Shown one piece after another: positions 18,537 through 28,150 of a stretch of 64,000 bases of DNA. The position numbers were made by a program, and so were the translations under genes. The notes under the pieces are model-generated. The model had not been told where the DNA came from and did no database searches. It saw nothing but the letters and a program-made list of their open reading frames with translations. Source of the stretch: Pseudoalteromonas sp. S2755 (lineage in GTDB: Bacteria; Pseudomonadota; Gammaproteobacteria; Enterobacterales; Alteromonadaceae); assembly GCF_005886535.1 (NCBI RefSeq), contig NZ_PNDS01000107.1:1-64000 (forward strand), written 5' to 3'. The stretch's first letter is position 1. Every line of letters starts with the position of its first letter.

Positions 18537-20228
18537 ATGGATGCAAGGATAGTTACTAGTAAAACGCTGTTCGCGATAGCCCAAGGTACACACAAAGTAT
18601 TACGTCTTTATTATCACAAAGAAAAGTGGTCTTCTATCTACCCTACCCTAGTTAAGCTGGCACAGCTTTACATGGACTGTTACGAGTCCTCTCCTAGCAG
18701 CTTGCATGGACAGCTTTGCCTATACTCACAAAACTTGGGTTACAACACCAATCTGGTCATAAATCAAAATGTGTTGGTTTGTATGGCTTGTCATCACTTA
18801 AAGTTCTCTCGAGCCATAACTGAAGAGCTATTGCTAGCAAGCTTTGCAGACTATTTATGTGTATCACGAGAAAGCGACCAACTCGCAGCAGGTAAAAAGT
18901 TAGATGCACAGCAAGATAAGCTTTGGAAAGTTCGACATCAACTGGCGGTACAAATACTGAGTGATGGACAAACACCGAACTTACAATGTTTACGAATTTT
19001 ATCTCGCCTTTCAAACTACGACAGCAAGCTAGTTGCTTCAACCCCTCAGCGGTTTAATGACCATGCCTCTTTGATTGTTGCAATCGCTCATCGATTAGCA
19101 AGCTTAATAACGCCAACCCACAAGCAAAATTACGTGACTTTAGACAGAGCGGTTAAGCTTCTTTATTGTAAACTCAGTTACGCTTTTGCATTAAAAGTGC
19201 TAAGTGCAATTGCAGGAGCATTTGCTAAACACCCAGCGGGGACGCTGTGTGAGATTAAAGGCGAAGTGGGCTTTTTGGTGATACACGGCAGTAGTGAAAA
19301 AATAATCGCCGTTGTGGAGCGAGGGCAAACCAAGAAGCTGGCGAAGGCCAACCGTAAGTTCCGGTTCCACTTTGGCTTAACTGTAACGATAGATGCAAAG
19401 CTACTTTACAATATTTGGGACCGAGCTGCTGAGCCTGTAGTAATTCCATTTGGCTCTGAGCATATACATCTCTTAGAAACAGTAAAAGCCTTATCTCACA
19501 GTCAATTTCAAAGTATTCGCGCACTTGAAAAGCTGATTTGCGAGTTCGATCCGGTGTCAAGTGCATTGCAAATCGCAGCAAAGCAATATAACCGTGAAAA
19601 TCTCAAAGCTGCGTCGGTTAGGCACTCTCTCGCCATGGTAGGACTTGATGCTGCTGGATTACTGGCGCAGCGAGTGTTGCTTGAGCAGATCATAGCAAAC
19701 CATAAGCTTCCTTTCACAGAAGATATCGTGCATAAATATGGCATAATTAGTCAAATCATCACCTTATATGTTGGTGAAAGTTATGGTGAAAAATTTGAGC
19801 GTTTGTTATCACCATTTGCAGCGGTTATTGTATTTTTGGTGACTAAACAAGGGGTAGAGATCCAACATACCACTGCACTCCATTCTCGTGAGTATTCGGA
19901 AGAACTAGTATCAATTGCAAACCTATTTGGGATTCGCGCGATTGCAAAAGATAAATACCTAGACTTTAATCAGCAGTACTTTGAAAAAAGCATTCTTCAT
20001 AAGACAATGCTCGAGAGCGAAACGTTAAAAAAGTCCCAGACCAATGCGCAGTGCAAGCTGTTCATTTTTATTAAATTGATTGCACTTAAAGTGATATCCC
20101 CCAATTTTGTGCTGACTGCATGGCAAAAACAATTAGTGGATGACGTATTAGGCGAAAGTCGTTTTGTTACCGCACAAAAGTTTGATTTAGCGCTACAAGA
20201 GACTGGATTTTACTCATCTATTGCCTGA
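18537..20228 (+). CDS. HDOD-like signalling protein with degenerate HD-GYP-like part
   Basis: The 563-residue product is soluble. Residues about 310-370 (LLETVKALSHSQFQSIRALE, then FDPVSSALQIAAKQYN and SVRHSLAMVGLDAAGLLAQR) follow the pattern of HDOD domains, which are catalytically dead relatives of HD domains used in signalling. The region before it ends in a small beta segment (AGTLCEIKGEVGFLVI) like the C-terminal part of HD-GYP proteins, but no intact HD or GYP motif is present. The ATG lies 4 bases after the repeat, with a poor ribosome site, so its expression signals may come from the repeat. Family assignment is tentative. Confidence 0.55.
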   Translation: MDARIVTSKTLFAIAQGTHKVLRLYYHKEKWSSIYPTLVKLAQLYMDCYESSPSSLHGQLCLYSQNLGYNTNLVINQNVLVCMACHHLKFSRAITEELLLASFADYLCVSRESDQLAAGKKLDAQQDKLWKVRHQLAVQILSDGQTPNLQCLRILSRLSNYDSKLVASTPQRFNDHASLIVAIAHRLASLITPTHKQNYVTLDRAVKLLYCKLSYAFALKVLSAIAGAFAKHPAGTLCEIKGEVGFLVIHGSSEKIIAVVERGQTKKLAKANRKFRFHFGLTVTIDAKLLYNIWDRAAEPVVIPFGSEHIHLLETVKALSHSQFQSIRALEKLICEFDPVSSALQIAAKQYNRENLKAASVRHSLAMVGLDAAGLLAQRVLLEQIIANHKLPFTEDIVHKYGIISQIITLYVGESYGEKFERLLSPFAAVIVFLVTKQGVEIQHTTALHSREYSEELVSIANLFGIRAIAKDKYLDFNQQYFEKSILHKTMLESETLKKSQTNAQCKLFIFIKLIALKVISPNFVLTAWQKQLVDDVLGESRFVTAQKFDLALQETGFYSSIA

Positions 20229-20424
20229 TATTTATTCTATAAATACTATCAATAACAAGCATAAATGATATGTATGTCATTTTTTCATTCCATACTGGAA
20301 TAAGACCTAATTAATTGCTATAAAACGCGGCTTAAACAAGCGAACGTACACCTTTGTTAATTTCTACTAAACTTAGTCTGCAATTCTTCTCGGGTGTATT
20401 CCAACTTTTGATAAAGGAAAAAAC

Positions 20425-21432
20425 ATGGCACAGCAAACCATCACAGTTATCCGTGGCGACGGCATTGGCCCTAGCATCATCGATTCAGCAATCGAGATCT
20501 TAAAAGCCGTAGGTTGCGACTATGAATATGAATACGTAGACGCAGGTTTGGCTGCTTTAGAAAAAACAGGTGAATTACTTCCAGCAGCAACGCTAGAAGC
20601 AATTGAGCGTAACAAAATCACGCTAAAGGGCCCACTAACTACACCTGTTGGCGAAGGTTTCACTTCAATCAACGTGACATTGCGTAAGCATTTTGGCCTT
20701 TACGCAAACGTTCGTCCAGTTAAGTCATTTGAAGGTACTAAAGCACGTTACGATGACATTGATATCATTACAGTACGTGAAAACACGCAAGGTATGTACT
20801 CAGGCCTTGGTCAAGTTGTTTCTGAAGATGGCAACGAAGCGGAAGCAATGTCAAAGATCACTCGCGAAGGTGCTGAAAAGATCGTAACTTTCGCTTATGA
20901 GTTAGCAAAGCGTGAAGGCCGTAAAAAAGTAACTGCGGTTCACAAAGCGAACATCCTAAAATCAACTTCAGGTCTATTCCTTAAAGTTGCTCGTGAAGTG
21001 GGTGAGCGTTATCCTGAAATTGAATCAGCAGAAATGATCGTTGATGCTACTTGTATGAAATTAGTAATGACACCTGAAGAGTTTGATGTGATCGTAACAA
21101 CAAACCTATTCGGTGACATCCTTTCAGATCTTTGTGCGGGTCTTGTCGGTGGTCTTGGTATGGCACCAGGTGCAAACATTGGTACTGATGCTGCAATCTT
21201 TGAGGCTGTTCACGGTAGTGCACCAGACATCGCAGGCAAAAACCTTGCAAACCCAACTTCTGTTATTCTTGCGTCAATTCAAATGCTTGAGTACTTAGGC
21301 GAAGCTGATAAAGCGGAAAGAATCCGCAGTGCAGTGGCTGACGTTATTAAGAACGGCGACCGTACAACTCGCGATCTTGGTGGTAGCCACGGCACTACTG
21401 ATTTCACACAGGCGGTAATTGAGCGCCTTTAA
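20425..21432 (+). CDS. isocitrate dehydrogenase, NAD-dependent type
   Basis: The 335-residue product is a beta-decarboxylating dehydrogenase with the family start VIRGDGIGPSI, the substrate motif SINVTLRKHFGLYANVRP (with the Ser of isocitrate enzymes), and VTTNLFGDILSDLCAGLVGG. The cofactor loop FEAVHGSAPDIAGKNLANPT lacks the basic residues used for NADP, so NAD is likely. It converts isocitrate to 2-oxoglutarate in the TCA cycle. AAGGAAAAAAC precedes the ATG. It is monocistronic, ending at a hairpin shared with the convergent protease gene. 3-isopropylmalate dehydrogenase is the main alternative and is less likely because no leu genes are adjacent and the SxN motif fits isocitrate. Confidence 0.88.
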   Translation: MAQQTITVIRGDGIGPSIIDSAIEILKAVGCDYEYEYVDAGLAALEKTGELLPAATLEAIERNKITLKGPLTTPVGEGFTSINVTLRKHFGLYANVRPVKSFEGTKARYDDIDIITVRENTQGMYSGLGQVVSEDGNEAEAMSKITREGAEKIVTFAYELAKREGRKKVTAVHKANILKSTSGLFLKVAREVGERYPEIESAEMIVDATCMKLVMTPEEFDVIVTTNLFGDILSDLCAGLVGGLGMAPGANIGTDAAIFEAVHGSAPDIAGKNLANPTSVILASIQMLEYLGEADKAERIRSAVADVIKNGDRTTRDLGGSHGTTDFTQAVIERL

Positions 21433-21457
21433 TTCTTAACGCTTGATTTAATCTTTG

Positions 21458-21480
21458 GGTGGTGCGTTAGCACCACCTTC
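21458..21480 (+). terminator. terminator after isocitrate dehydrogenase
   Basis: GGTGGTGC and GCACCACC form an 8-bp stem with a 4-base loop followed by TTCTTCTT. The stem covers the stop codon region of the convergent M6 protease gene. Confidence 0.7.
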
Positions 21481-24439
21481 TTCTTAACCCCACTAGAATC
21501 CCACCAATTAACGCAAACCACCCGATACTACCTCCAGACGATCCACTATCACCAGAATCCGTCGGCGTTGTTGTTGGGGCCGTTACTGTGATCTCGACAG
21601 TGCCTTTAGTGCTTTGATCTGCGCCATCCGACAGCGTTAACACGACATTATATGTGCCCGCTTGAGTGTAACTATGTGTTGTAGTTAAACCAGAGCCTTG
21701 CGTGCCATCACCGAAATCCCAATTAGCTTGATAGTTACCATCACCACCAGTAGCAGTTGCGACAAAGCTTGCTCGTAAGTTAGATGTGGTCGCTGTTGCT
21801 TCTATGCTAAGCGGTACTACGACTGTCACTGAGGTTGATTTAGCTACCGCCTCACCTTCGGCATCTTTCACATTAAGCATTACTGTATACGTGCCGCTTA
21901 GCTCATAGATATGTTCGACTGAGTTTGATGTCGCGGTTGCCCCGTCACCGAAGCTCCACTCAAGCACATAAGGCGCTTTGCCACCGATGATTTCGGCATT
22001 GAAGACAAAGCCTTGCCCTACTGCGGTCGCTTTGATATCACCGACTGTAAGTGGGACCGGCTCGACATTACCAACGCTGACATTTGAGCTCAACGCTGAG
22101 CTGCTCCCATCTGCTTTGGTGCGTGTGAACATTACCGTATAGTTGCCAATATCTTGATAGTTATGAACAGGTGAAAGCGCTTTACTTGTTTGACCATCAC
22201 CAAAGTTCCACAAAAAGCTATCTGATTCGTTTAAAGCTAAGCCTTTGACATTGAACTTAACGGTGTTTTGCGATTGTACTTGAGTGATTTGAGGATCACT
22301 GAGATAAACTACACCAACTTGTGCACTGCTTGCATCTTCTTCTATGGTGTTCAATCTAAGTTGAACACCAAAACCTGGCAAATTAACACCTGATTCCTTT
22401 TGGATTGAGAAGGTGTAATCCTGAGTATCATCAAACGTGCTGATTGGCGTTAGATGTTGATCGCCAAGACCTGCTTTTTGAGTATCTAAACGCAGTGTTG
22501 CATCTTTGACCTGAATAATACTCGTTGCAGGTGTTGTGCCGTCGGCTTTGAAAATTGGGTTTTGGTCTTGGTCAATCACCAACATATCGCCAGAACCGGG
22601 GTGTAACGAAGTAGAATTATTGCTTTGCCCATCGTTGCTGTACCACATCAACACACCCGAATTATAACCAGACAAAGACAAACCAGCATCTAACCCTCTA
22701 AATGAGCGTAAATGCGCATAGTAAGCGTTACTAGGCTTAGCTCTGTAGCCGGAGATTTTACGAAAACCGTTGTAGACTAAGTCGTTTGTTGGCTCTGCGG
22801 TATTGGTATAAATTTGCGTACCATCCGCTGTCACTGAGATATTATCTAGTAATACCCCTTTAAGTGTTTCAAAATCGTCAGTTTGATAAACGAATGTTAC
22901 GGTGACAGTTTGCCCTCGGTACGCTGAGATATCAAACTCTAGCGTAATTGGATTGGCGCCGAAAGCAGACGACTCGCCATCCATGTAGTGAGTGATATTG
23001 GAGTAATTTGGGTGGTTTGATTTTGTTGTATTTCCCGCTATTGGCTGTCCATTTACTGCCACTTGGAAAATATCGTAGTTAAGCTCGATACTATAATTTG
23101 CAAGCATGGATAATAAAATTTGACTTGCGTTAGGTAAGCTTAAGGTAAAACTTGCTTGATTATTGAGTTTGTCGTCTTCTCCGGAGTAATAGTGATAATT
23201 CCCATCAAGTGGCATTATGAATTCTTCTAGTTGCGCAGGCAGATTTATTTTTATTTGATTCGTAGTACCATTGTTCACTCCAATATCCGTGAGTGTTACC
23301 GTTTGTTCTGTACTCAAATCATCAAACGTGTACTCAACTTGCTTTAACCAATTACCTGCGTAATTTTGTTGTAAAAACTCAAGGCTTTTAGGGGAGAATT
23401 GGGTTGGTTGCGAGCCACTTAATTGACCTAAGTAACTGCCTGAAGACATGACTGACCAAAGCGCAACGGGTTCACCTATGTCATTGGAATTTAAATCGTA
23501 TTCGTCCGGTAATCCGAGGTCATGACCAAACTCATGGACAACCACGCCAATTGCAGCATCGATAGGATTAATGGTGTAGTTATAAACCTTGTAGGCGGTA
23601 TCTGGAATTGCCTTTGGTTGGTTGTTTTCATCAAATACGAAGAAGCGATGTGACCAAATTGCGTCAGTATCTAATACGCCGCCACCTGCTTCTTGACCAA
23701 TACTTGAATGAAATAACATGACATGATCAATAATACCGTCAGGTTCAAGGCGGTTGCCATCACCATCTATGTCGTTCAAATCTGTTTTATCGTACTCAGA
23801 TAAGTCGATATTAAATTGAGTTACAGCTTTGCTTACAGCTTCAAACACTAACTCTTCCGGTCTTAAATCTCGGGTATCGCCTTCTTGCTTGCCGTAGTAC
23901 GCTGCATTTTGAGAGGCTCTTACCCAACCAAATGCATTGCCAGTTACTTTAAAGCTACCGCCTGAGGCCGCTTGATAAAACTGGGTAGCTGATTGTAACG
24001 TTTCATTGTTTGGTCCGTTATAGCCACTATCCGAATACAATAATGATTGGTAGTGAGACGCGGGATAACTCGAGTAGTACATATCCGTATCACTTGGGTT
24101 TAGTCGGTTTTGGTCGTTAGGCAAATCCGGAAAGTCGACTAATATCGCAAGAATTTTGGCTTCATTAAGTGCTTGCGCTGTACCCATTGCAAATTGTTTG
24201 GCTAACTTAGTATTGCCAAGGTGCACGTTTTTAATTGCATAAGGTGTTTTTATTTGGCTGGCAATAGGCTTTGTTTTGGTGAATTGCTCAAGCGCAATTT
24301 TTCGCTCGTACTCACTCAGCGTGCGACCGAGCTTTTTCTCCTGCCAATAGATAACCTGATCTTTATAGATTACCTGAGCTTGCGCCGTACTTGATAGCAG
24401 TGTGGCCGATGCCAATATGCTTAGTTTAAAAATATTCAT
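21467..24439 (-). CDS. secreted M6 family metalloprotease with PKD domains and GlyGly-CTERM-like tail
   Basis: The 990-residue product begins with a signal peptide (about 1-21, SSTAQA) and an M6 (immune inhibitor A-like) catalytic domain with HEFGHDLGLPDEYD at about residues 301-314. A jelly-roll-like region follows, then three PKD repeats, each with a WDFGDGT/WSFGDG-type core and a closing GTYTV or GTYNV strand. The last 25 residues are a Ser/Gly/Asp linker, a hydrophobic helix starting GGSIGWFALIGG and a basic end LRRRW. That is the layout of GlyGly-CTERM proteins, which are cut by rhombosortase after type II secretion. It is probably a surface or extracellular protease of broad specificity. 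It is monocistronic. Confidence 0.9.
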   Translation of the reverse strand: MNIFKLSILASATLLSSTAQAQVIYKDQVIYWQEKKLGRTLSEYERKIALEQFTKTKPIASQIKTPYAIKNVHLGNTKLAKQFAMGTAQALNEAKILAILVDFPDLPNDQNRLNPSDTDMYYSSYPASHYQSLLYSDSGYNGPNNETLQSATQFYQAASGGSFKVTGNAFGWVRASQNAAYYGKQEGDTRDLRPEELVFEAVSKAVTQFNIDLSEYDKTDLNDIDGDGNRLEPDGIIDHVMLFHSSIGQEAGGGVLDTDAIWSHRFFVFDENNQPKAIPDTAYKVYNYTINPIDAAIGVVVHEFGHDLGLPDEYDLNSNDIGEPVALWSVMSSGSYLGQLSGSQPTQFSPKSLEFLQQNYAGNWLKQVEYTFDDLSTEQTVTLTDIGVNNGTTNQIKINLPAQLEEFIMPLDGNYHYYSGEDDKLNNQASFTLSLPNASQILLSMLANYSIELNYDIFQVAVNGQPIAGNTTKSNHPNYSNITHYMDGESSAFGANPITLEFDISAYRGQTVTVTFVYQTDDFETLKGVLLDNISVTADGTQIYTNTAEPTNDLVYNGFRKISGYRAKPSNAYYAHLRSFRGLDAGLSLSGYNSGVLMWYSNDGQSNNSTSLHPGSGDMLVIDQDQNPIFKADGTTPATSIIQVKDATLRLDTQKAGLGDQHLTPISTFDDTQDYTFSIQKESGVNLPGFGVQLRLNTIEEDASSAQVGVVYLSDPQITQVQSQNTVKFNVKGLALNESDSFLWNFGDGQTSKALSPVHNYQDIGNYTVMFTRTKADGSSSALSSNVSVGNVEPVPLTVGDIKATAVGQGFVFNAEIIGGKAPYVLEWSFGDGATATSNSVEHIYELSGTYTVMLNVKDAEGEAVAKSTSVTVVVPLSIEATATTSNLRASFVATATGGDGNYQANWDFGDGTQGSGLTTTHSYTQAGTYNVVLTLSDGADQSTKGTVEITVTAPTTTPTDSGDSGSSGGSIGWFALIGGILVGLRRRWC

Positions 24440-24566
24440 CTAAGAGACCCCAGTACAATTGAGCTTTAAGTTTAGCATTTTTATCGCTTCGTTCCCGTAA
24501 TAAGTGCTACTAAATAAAAAATCTAATTGGTGGTTAGTTTTAAACTGAAATGTAATATTTCAACAA

Positions 24567-24595
24567 TTGAAATGTAGAATAGTGGAATTTATATC
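24567..24595 (+). promoter_or_regulatory. candidate promoter of the ilv leader
   Basis: TTGAAA at 24567-24572 and TATATC at 24590-24595 are separated by 17 bases and lie 44 bases before the leader ATG. The fit to sigma-70 is fair and rests on sequence only. Confidence 0.4.
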
Positions 24596-24639
24596 TAATA
24601 CTGTGTAGGCTAACTTTGAATCAACTTAAAGGCAAAATA

Positions 24640-24693
24640 ATGACAAATTTCTTTCAACTAATCGTTCTCGTGGTGGTACTGGTCTCTTCATAG
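24640..24693 (+). CDS. leader peptide of acetolactate synthase operon
   Basis: A 17-residue frame, MTNFFQLIVLVVVLVSS, has nine consecutive Leu, Ile and Val codons. AAAGG lies upstream and a strong terminator follows 37 bases after its stop. The arrangement matches branched-chain amino acid attenuation of the ilvGMEDA or ilvBN type, with charged tRNA-Leu, -Ile and -Val as the signals. Confidence 0.92.
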   Translation: MTNFFQLIVLVVVLVSS

Positions 24694-24729
24694 AGTTCAG
24701 CGGGGAGCTATTACTTGAAAGAAATACTC

Positions 24730-24758
24730 AAACCCCGCAACCCGCGGGGTTTTTTTTT
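24730..24758 (+). terminator. ilv attenuator terminator
   Basis: AAACCCCGC and GCGGGGTTT form a 9-bp stem with a 5-base loop followed by nine T. It lies between the leader peptide and the large-subunit gene, so it is the attenuator. Confidence 0.93.
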
Positions 24759-24805
24759 GATTTTAGAAATATAACAGGCACGCACAGTCAACGAGGAATG
24801 AGGTA

Positions 24806-26527
24806 ATGGCAGAGCAATACAACGGCTCCGAGCTAGTAGTAAAAGCATTGAGCGCATTAAAAGTAAAATACATATTTGGCTATCCCGGCGGATCGGTTCT
24901 TGATTTATATGATGCGTTGTTTCAGCAATCAGATATTGAGCATATCTTAGTTAGACATGAGCAAGCAGCGACCCACATGGCCGACGGTTATGCCAGAGCA
25001 ACGGGAGATGTTGGTGTCGTCCTTGCGACCAGTGGCCCTGGTGCTACTAACTGCATTACAGGGATCGCGACCGCTTATATGGATTCAATCCCAATGGTTG
25101 TACTTTCAGGGCAAGTACCTTCAAACCTAATCGGCGATGATGCATTTCAAGAGACGGATATAGTTGGTTGCTCTCGTCCTATCGTTAAACACAGTTTTAA
25201 CTGCCGCGATGCGACAAAAATCCCAGAAGTGTTAGCTAAGGCATTTTATCTAGCCAACTCTGGTAGACCGGGACCAGTTGTGGTTGAGTTGCCAAAAGAT
25301 ATTTTGAACCCTGCGCTTAAATTCGATTATCAGATGCCTGAACAGATTGATATGCGTACTTACAACCCAAGTGTAAAGGGGCATTCCAAGCAGATCCGCA
25401 AAGCGGTTGAAGCCATTATTGAAGCGAAGCGTTTGGTTATCTATTCTGGCGGCGGCATTATTCTTTCGAATACCTCAGAAAAACTAACTGAGCTGGTTGA
25501 GAAACTAAACGCGCCTATCACCAATACCCTAATGGGTCTTGGCGGGATCAGTGGCACACACCCTAACTTTATTGGCATGTTAGGGATGCACGGTAGTCTC
25601 GAAGCGAATAAGGCGATGGCGAATGCCGATGTTATCCTAGCGTTAGGTGCGCGTTTTGATGACCGTGTGACTAATAACGTTAAGAAGTTTTGTCCGGATG
25701 CCAAAATTGTTCACGTTGATGTGGATCCAACTTCAATTTCTAAGACCATTCAAGCGCATATTCCAGTTGTGGGCTGCTTAGATACGGTGATGGAGCAATT
25801 GCTACGCGGTATCGAAAAAAGCGAGAAGCGCATCGACCGCGCTGCACAAGAAGATTGGTGGCAAGCAATTACCACATGGCGTGCTCAGAAATGCTTGTCG
25901 TTTACTGCGGGTGTAGAAAAAATTAAGCCGCAAACGGTTATCGAAAAGCTATACCAAATGACCAGCGGTGACGCGTATGTTTGCTCGGATGTAGGACAAC
26001 ACCAAATGTTTGCAGCGCAGTACTATCCGTTTAAATCACCTCGTCAATGGATCAATTCAGGCGGTCTTGGCACCATGGGGTTTGGCTTACCCGCAGCGAT
26101 GGGCGTAAAAATGGCATTCCCGCAAAGCGAAGTATTGTGCATAACTGGGGATGGCTCTATCCAAATGAATATTCAGGAGCTTTCAACCTGTTTGCAATAC
26201 GGCCTTGCCGTCAAAGTCATCTCGTTAAATAACCGCTCGCTTGGTATGGTACGTCAATGGCAAGACATGATGTATGAGGGACGTCACGCAAGCTCTTATA
26301 TGGAATCACTGCCTGATTTTGTTGCGCTTGCCGAGAGTTATGGTCATATCGGTATTCGGGTTGATAAACCTGAGCAACTTGATGCGGCGCTGGAAAAAGC
26401 AATGTCGATTAAAGACCGACTTGTATTTTTAGATATTTTGGTCGATGAGTCTGAACATGTGTATCCAATGCAAATTAAGCAAGGTGCGATAGACGAGATG
26501 TGGTTGAAAAAAGGAGTAAAAGCATAA
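24806..26527 (+). CDS. ilvI: acetolactate synthase large subunit
   Basis: This thiamine-diphosphate enzyme makes acetolactate or acetohydroxybutyrate, the first common step of valine, leucine and isoleucine synthesis. The 573-residue product has the catalytic Glu in [18 protein letters not shown], the central FAD domain, and the ThDP-binding motif [15 protein letters not shown]. The symbol ilvI is chosen because the small subunit next to it is of the IlvH type, though its leader resembles those of ilvG or ilvB. AGGAATGAGGTA precedes the ATG. It overlaps ilvH by one base (TAATG). Confidence 0.93.
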   Translation: MAEQYNGSELVVKALSALKVKYIFGYPGGSVLDLYDALFQQSDIEHILVRHEQAATHMADGYARATGDVGVVLATSGPGATNCITGIATAYMDSIPMVVLSGQVPSNLIGDDAFQETDIVGCSRPIVKHSFNCRDATKIPEVLAKAFYLANSGRPGPVVVELPKDILNPALKFDYQMPEQIDMRTYNPSVKGHSKQIRKAVEAIIEAKRLVIYSGGGIILSNTSEKLTELVEKLNAPITNTLMGLGGISGTHPNFIGMLGMHGSLEANKAMANADVILALGARFDDRVTNNVKKFCPDAKIVHVDVDPTSISKTIQAHIPVVGCLDTVMEQLLRGIEKSEKRIDRAAQEDWWQAITTWRAQKCLSFTAGVEKIKPQTVIEKLYQMTSGDAYVCSDVGQHQMFAAQYYPFKSPRQWINSGGLGTMGFGLPAAMGVKMAFPQSEVLCITGDGSIQMNIQELSTCLQYGLAVKVISLNNRSLGMVRQWQDMMYEGRHASSYMESLPDFVALAESYGHIGIRVDKPEQLDAALEKAMSIKDRLVFLDILVDESEHVYPMQIKQGAIDEMWLKKGVKA

Positions 26528-27024
26528 TGAGAAGAATACTATCGATTTTATTAGAGAATGAACCTGGCTCTCTTTCTCGTATTGTGGGTTTATTTTCTCA
26601 ACGTGCGTACAACATTGACAGCTTAACAGTGGGTACAACCGCAGACAAAACGCTATCTCGTATTACCATCACGACCCAAGGCGATGACCGCATTGTTGAA
26701 CAAATCACGAAGCAAGTTAACAAGTTGGTGGATGTGCTTAAGGTCATAGATTTAACTGATATGCAGCACATTGAAAGAGAGCTGCTACTGGTAAAAGTCT
26801 ATGCCCGAGACGAAGTAACACGAGCCGCTATCAATCGTGTTGCTGAGGTGTTCCAAGCCAGCATTATAGATATGGGCAAGCAAAGTTATATATTGCAGAT
26901 GGTAAGCTCAGCCGACCGTCTTGAATCTTTCTTGGATCTATTACGTCACGAAAGCGACATTATTGAACTTGTGCGCTCTGGCGCGGTAGGTATTGGCCGT
27001 GGTGACAAAGCACTGAAAGGATAG
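26527..27024 (+). CDS. ilvH: acetolactate synthase small (regulatory) subunit
   Basis: The 165-residue product has an N-terminal ACT domain ([19 protein letters not shown]) that should bind valine for feedback inhibition, and a C-terminal domain ending VRSGAVGIGRGDKAL. Length and sequence are very close to E. coli IlvH. The ATG at 26527 shares its A with the TAA of ilvI and has AAAAGGAG upstream, so the two subunits are translationally coupled. No further ilv or leu gene follows. Confidence 0.95.
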   Translation: MRRILSILLENEPGSLSRIVGLFSQRAYNIDSLTVGTTADKTLSRITITTQGDDRIVEQITKQVNKLVDVLKVIDLTDMQHIERELLLVKVYARDEVTRAAINRVAEVFQASIIDMGKQSYILQMVSSADRLESFLDLLRHESDIIELVRSGAVGIGRGDKALKG

Positions 27025-27173
27025 AACTACTTACCTTTTAGCTGTCGCTGTTATCTTTTTGCGCGGGTGAGTACATTGTATTACGTACAACCCGCTGCAG
27101 TTATTTTGCATGGCGGCTTCGATTTACTCTCATTAGGTTACTGGCTATAATCTCGTTTTTATCAAGTTAGATT

Positions 27174-27680
27174 ATGCACATGGAACTCGAACGCTTCTGG
27201 CAGCTTGTCACCGCCCCCGATCATTCAAACGATAATGAATATTTAAAAACGCGTTTATCACCGCTAAGTTCAGAAGAAATTGCTCAGTTCGATGCATTAT
27301 ATACCAAAGAACTAAGAGCACTGTGGCATTGGGATAACTGGAAAGTGGCCTACGTGATTGCTGGCTGTAATAGCGAATATGACTTCTTAGATTTTTGTAA
27401 TTGGATCATCAGTCGCGGCCCTGAAGCGGTAAGCGTACTCACTGCGGAACCAGACGAACTAGCCAATAAGTTTGCTATTCCCAATAAAAATGATTTGCCC
27501 TATCCGTTTATTGACGAATTAGATTTAGTTGCAGGGTTGCTTTTTGAAGAAAAAAATCAAGACGAACTTCCGTATCACAGTGTTGTGAACTTTCCGCCGC
27601 AAGGTAAAAAGTTTAAAAATAAGCCAAAACAGTTAAAGGCTGAATTACCTCAACTTTTTGGCCAATATTGGCTTGGATAA
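27174..27680 (+). CDS. DUF4240 domain protein
   Basis: The 168-residue soluble product begins MELERFWQLV and contains the DUF4240 pattern (FWQLV, then LYTKELRALWHWDNWKVAY, DFLDFCNWIISRG). The family is found in many bacteria, sometimes with toxin-immunity or WGR genes; no function is established. The second codon pair gives an alternative ATG two codons in. The ribosome site is weak. It stands alone. Confidence 0.75.
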   Translation: MHMELERFWQLVTAPDHSNDNEYLKTRLSPLSSEEIAQFDALYTKELRALWHWDNWKVAYVIAGCNSEYDFLDFCNWIISRGPEAVSVLTAEPDELANKFAIPNKNDLPYPFIDELDLVAGLLFEEKNQDELPYHSVVNFPPQGKKFKNKPKQLKAELPQLFGQYWLG

Positions 27681-28150
27681 GGTTTAGTTTATTGTTTTAT
27701 ATGATGGGTTTTGGTTGTTCTAGAATTAGATGCTGAAACTCATTATTACCATCGCAAAATGTCACTGCTCCAGATAGCCTATCAATCCTTCTCGCTAACC
27801 TACCAAAATGACTTTGCTAAAAACACAACCTCTTGTTAAGTCTTAAGCAGTGGAATACTATGCTTATTACCTATTTCGGGAGCAAAAAAGAATAGTGAAC
27901 TTAAACATTGATTCTTTTCTGCCTCTCTGTCCATTTCTTAATGTTTTTGAGTGAAAAACACCTAAGTTGAAGTTGCGATTTTTTGCCCGTATTTCGATTA
28001 ATAAAAAGCTTATACATGAATTCCTTGACTGGTAGCCATATATGATTGCTGGCATTAACAACTTCCGCCATCTCCACCATCCCCTCCTGAATTGCCGGAA
28101 AAGCCAAAGTACACGTTCGAGCTATCTGAAGTTCATATAACTTCGTCTTG
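27681..28150. other. poorly explained 470-bp stretch, possible gene remnants
   Basis: No gene can be called with confidence here. On the minus strand one frame is open from about 28160 to 27901 and would read AFPAIQEGMVEMAEVVNASN and INRNTGKKSQLQL, which looks protein-like, but its only good start candidates are TTG or internal ATGs without spacing-correct ribosome sites. On the plus strand a short frame at about 27711-27839 (LELDAETHYYHRKMSLLQIA) also looks protein-like. Both could be remnants of degraded genes. Nothing like an attC site, IS end or tRNA was seen. Confidence 0.35.
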
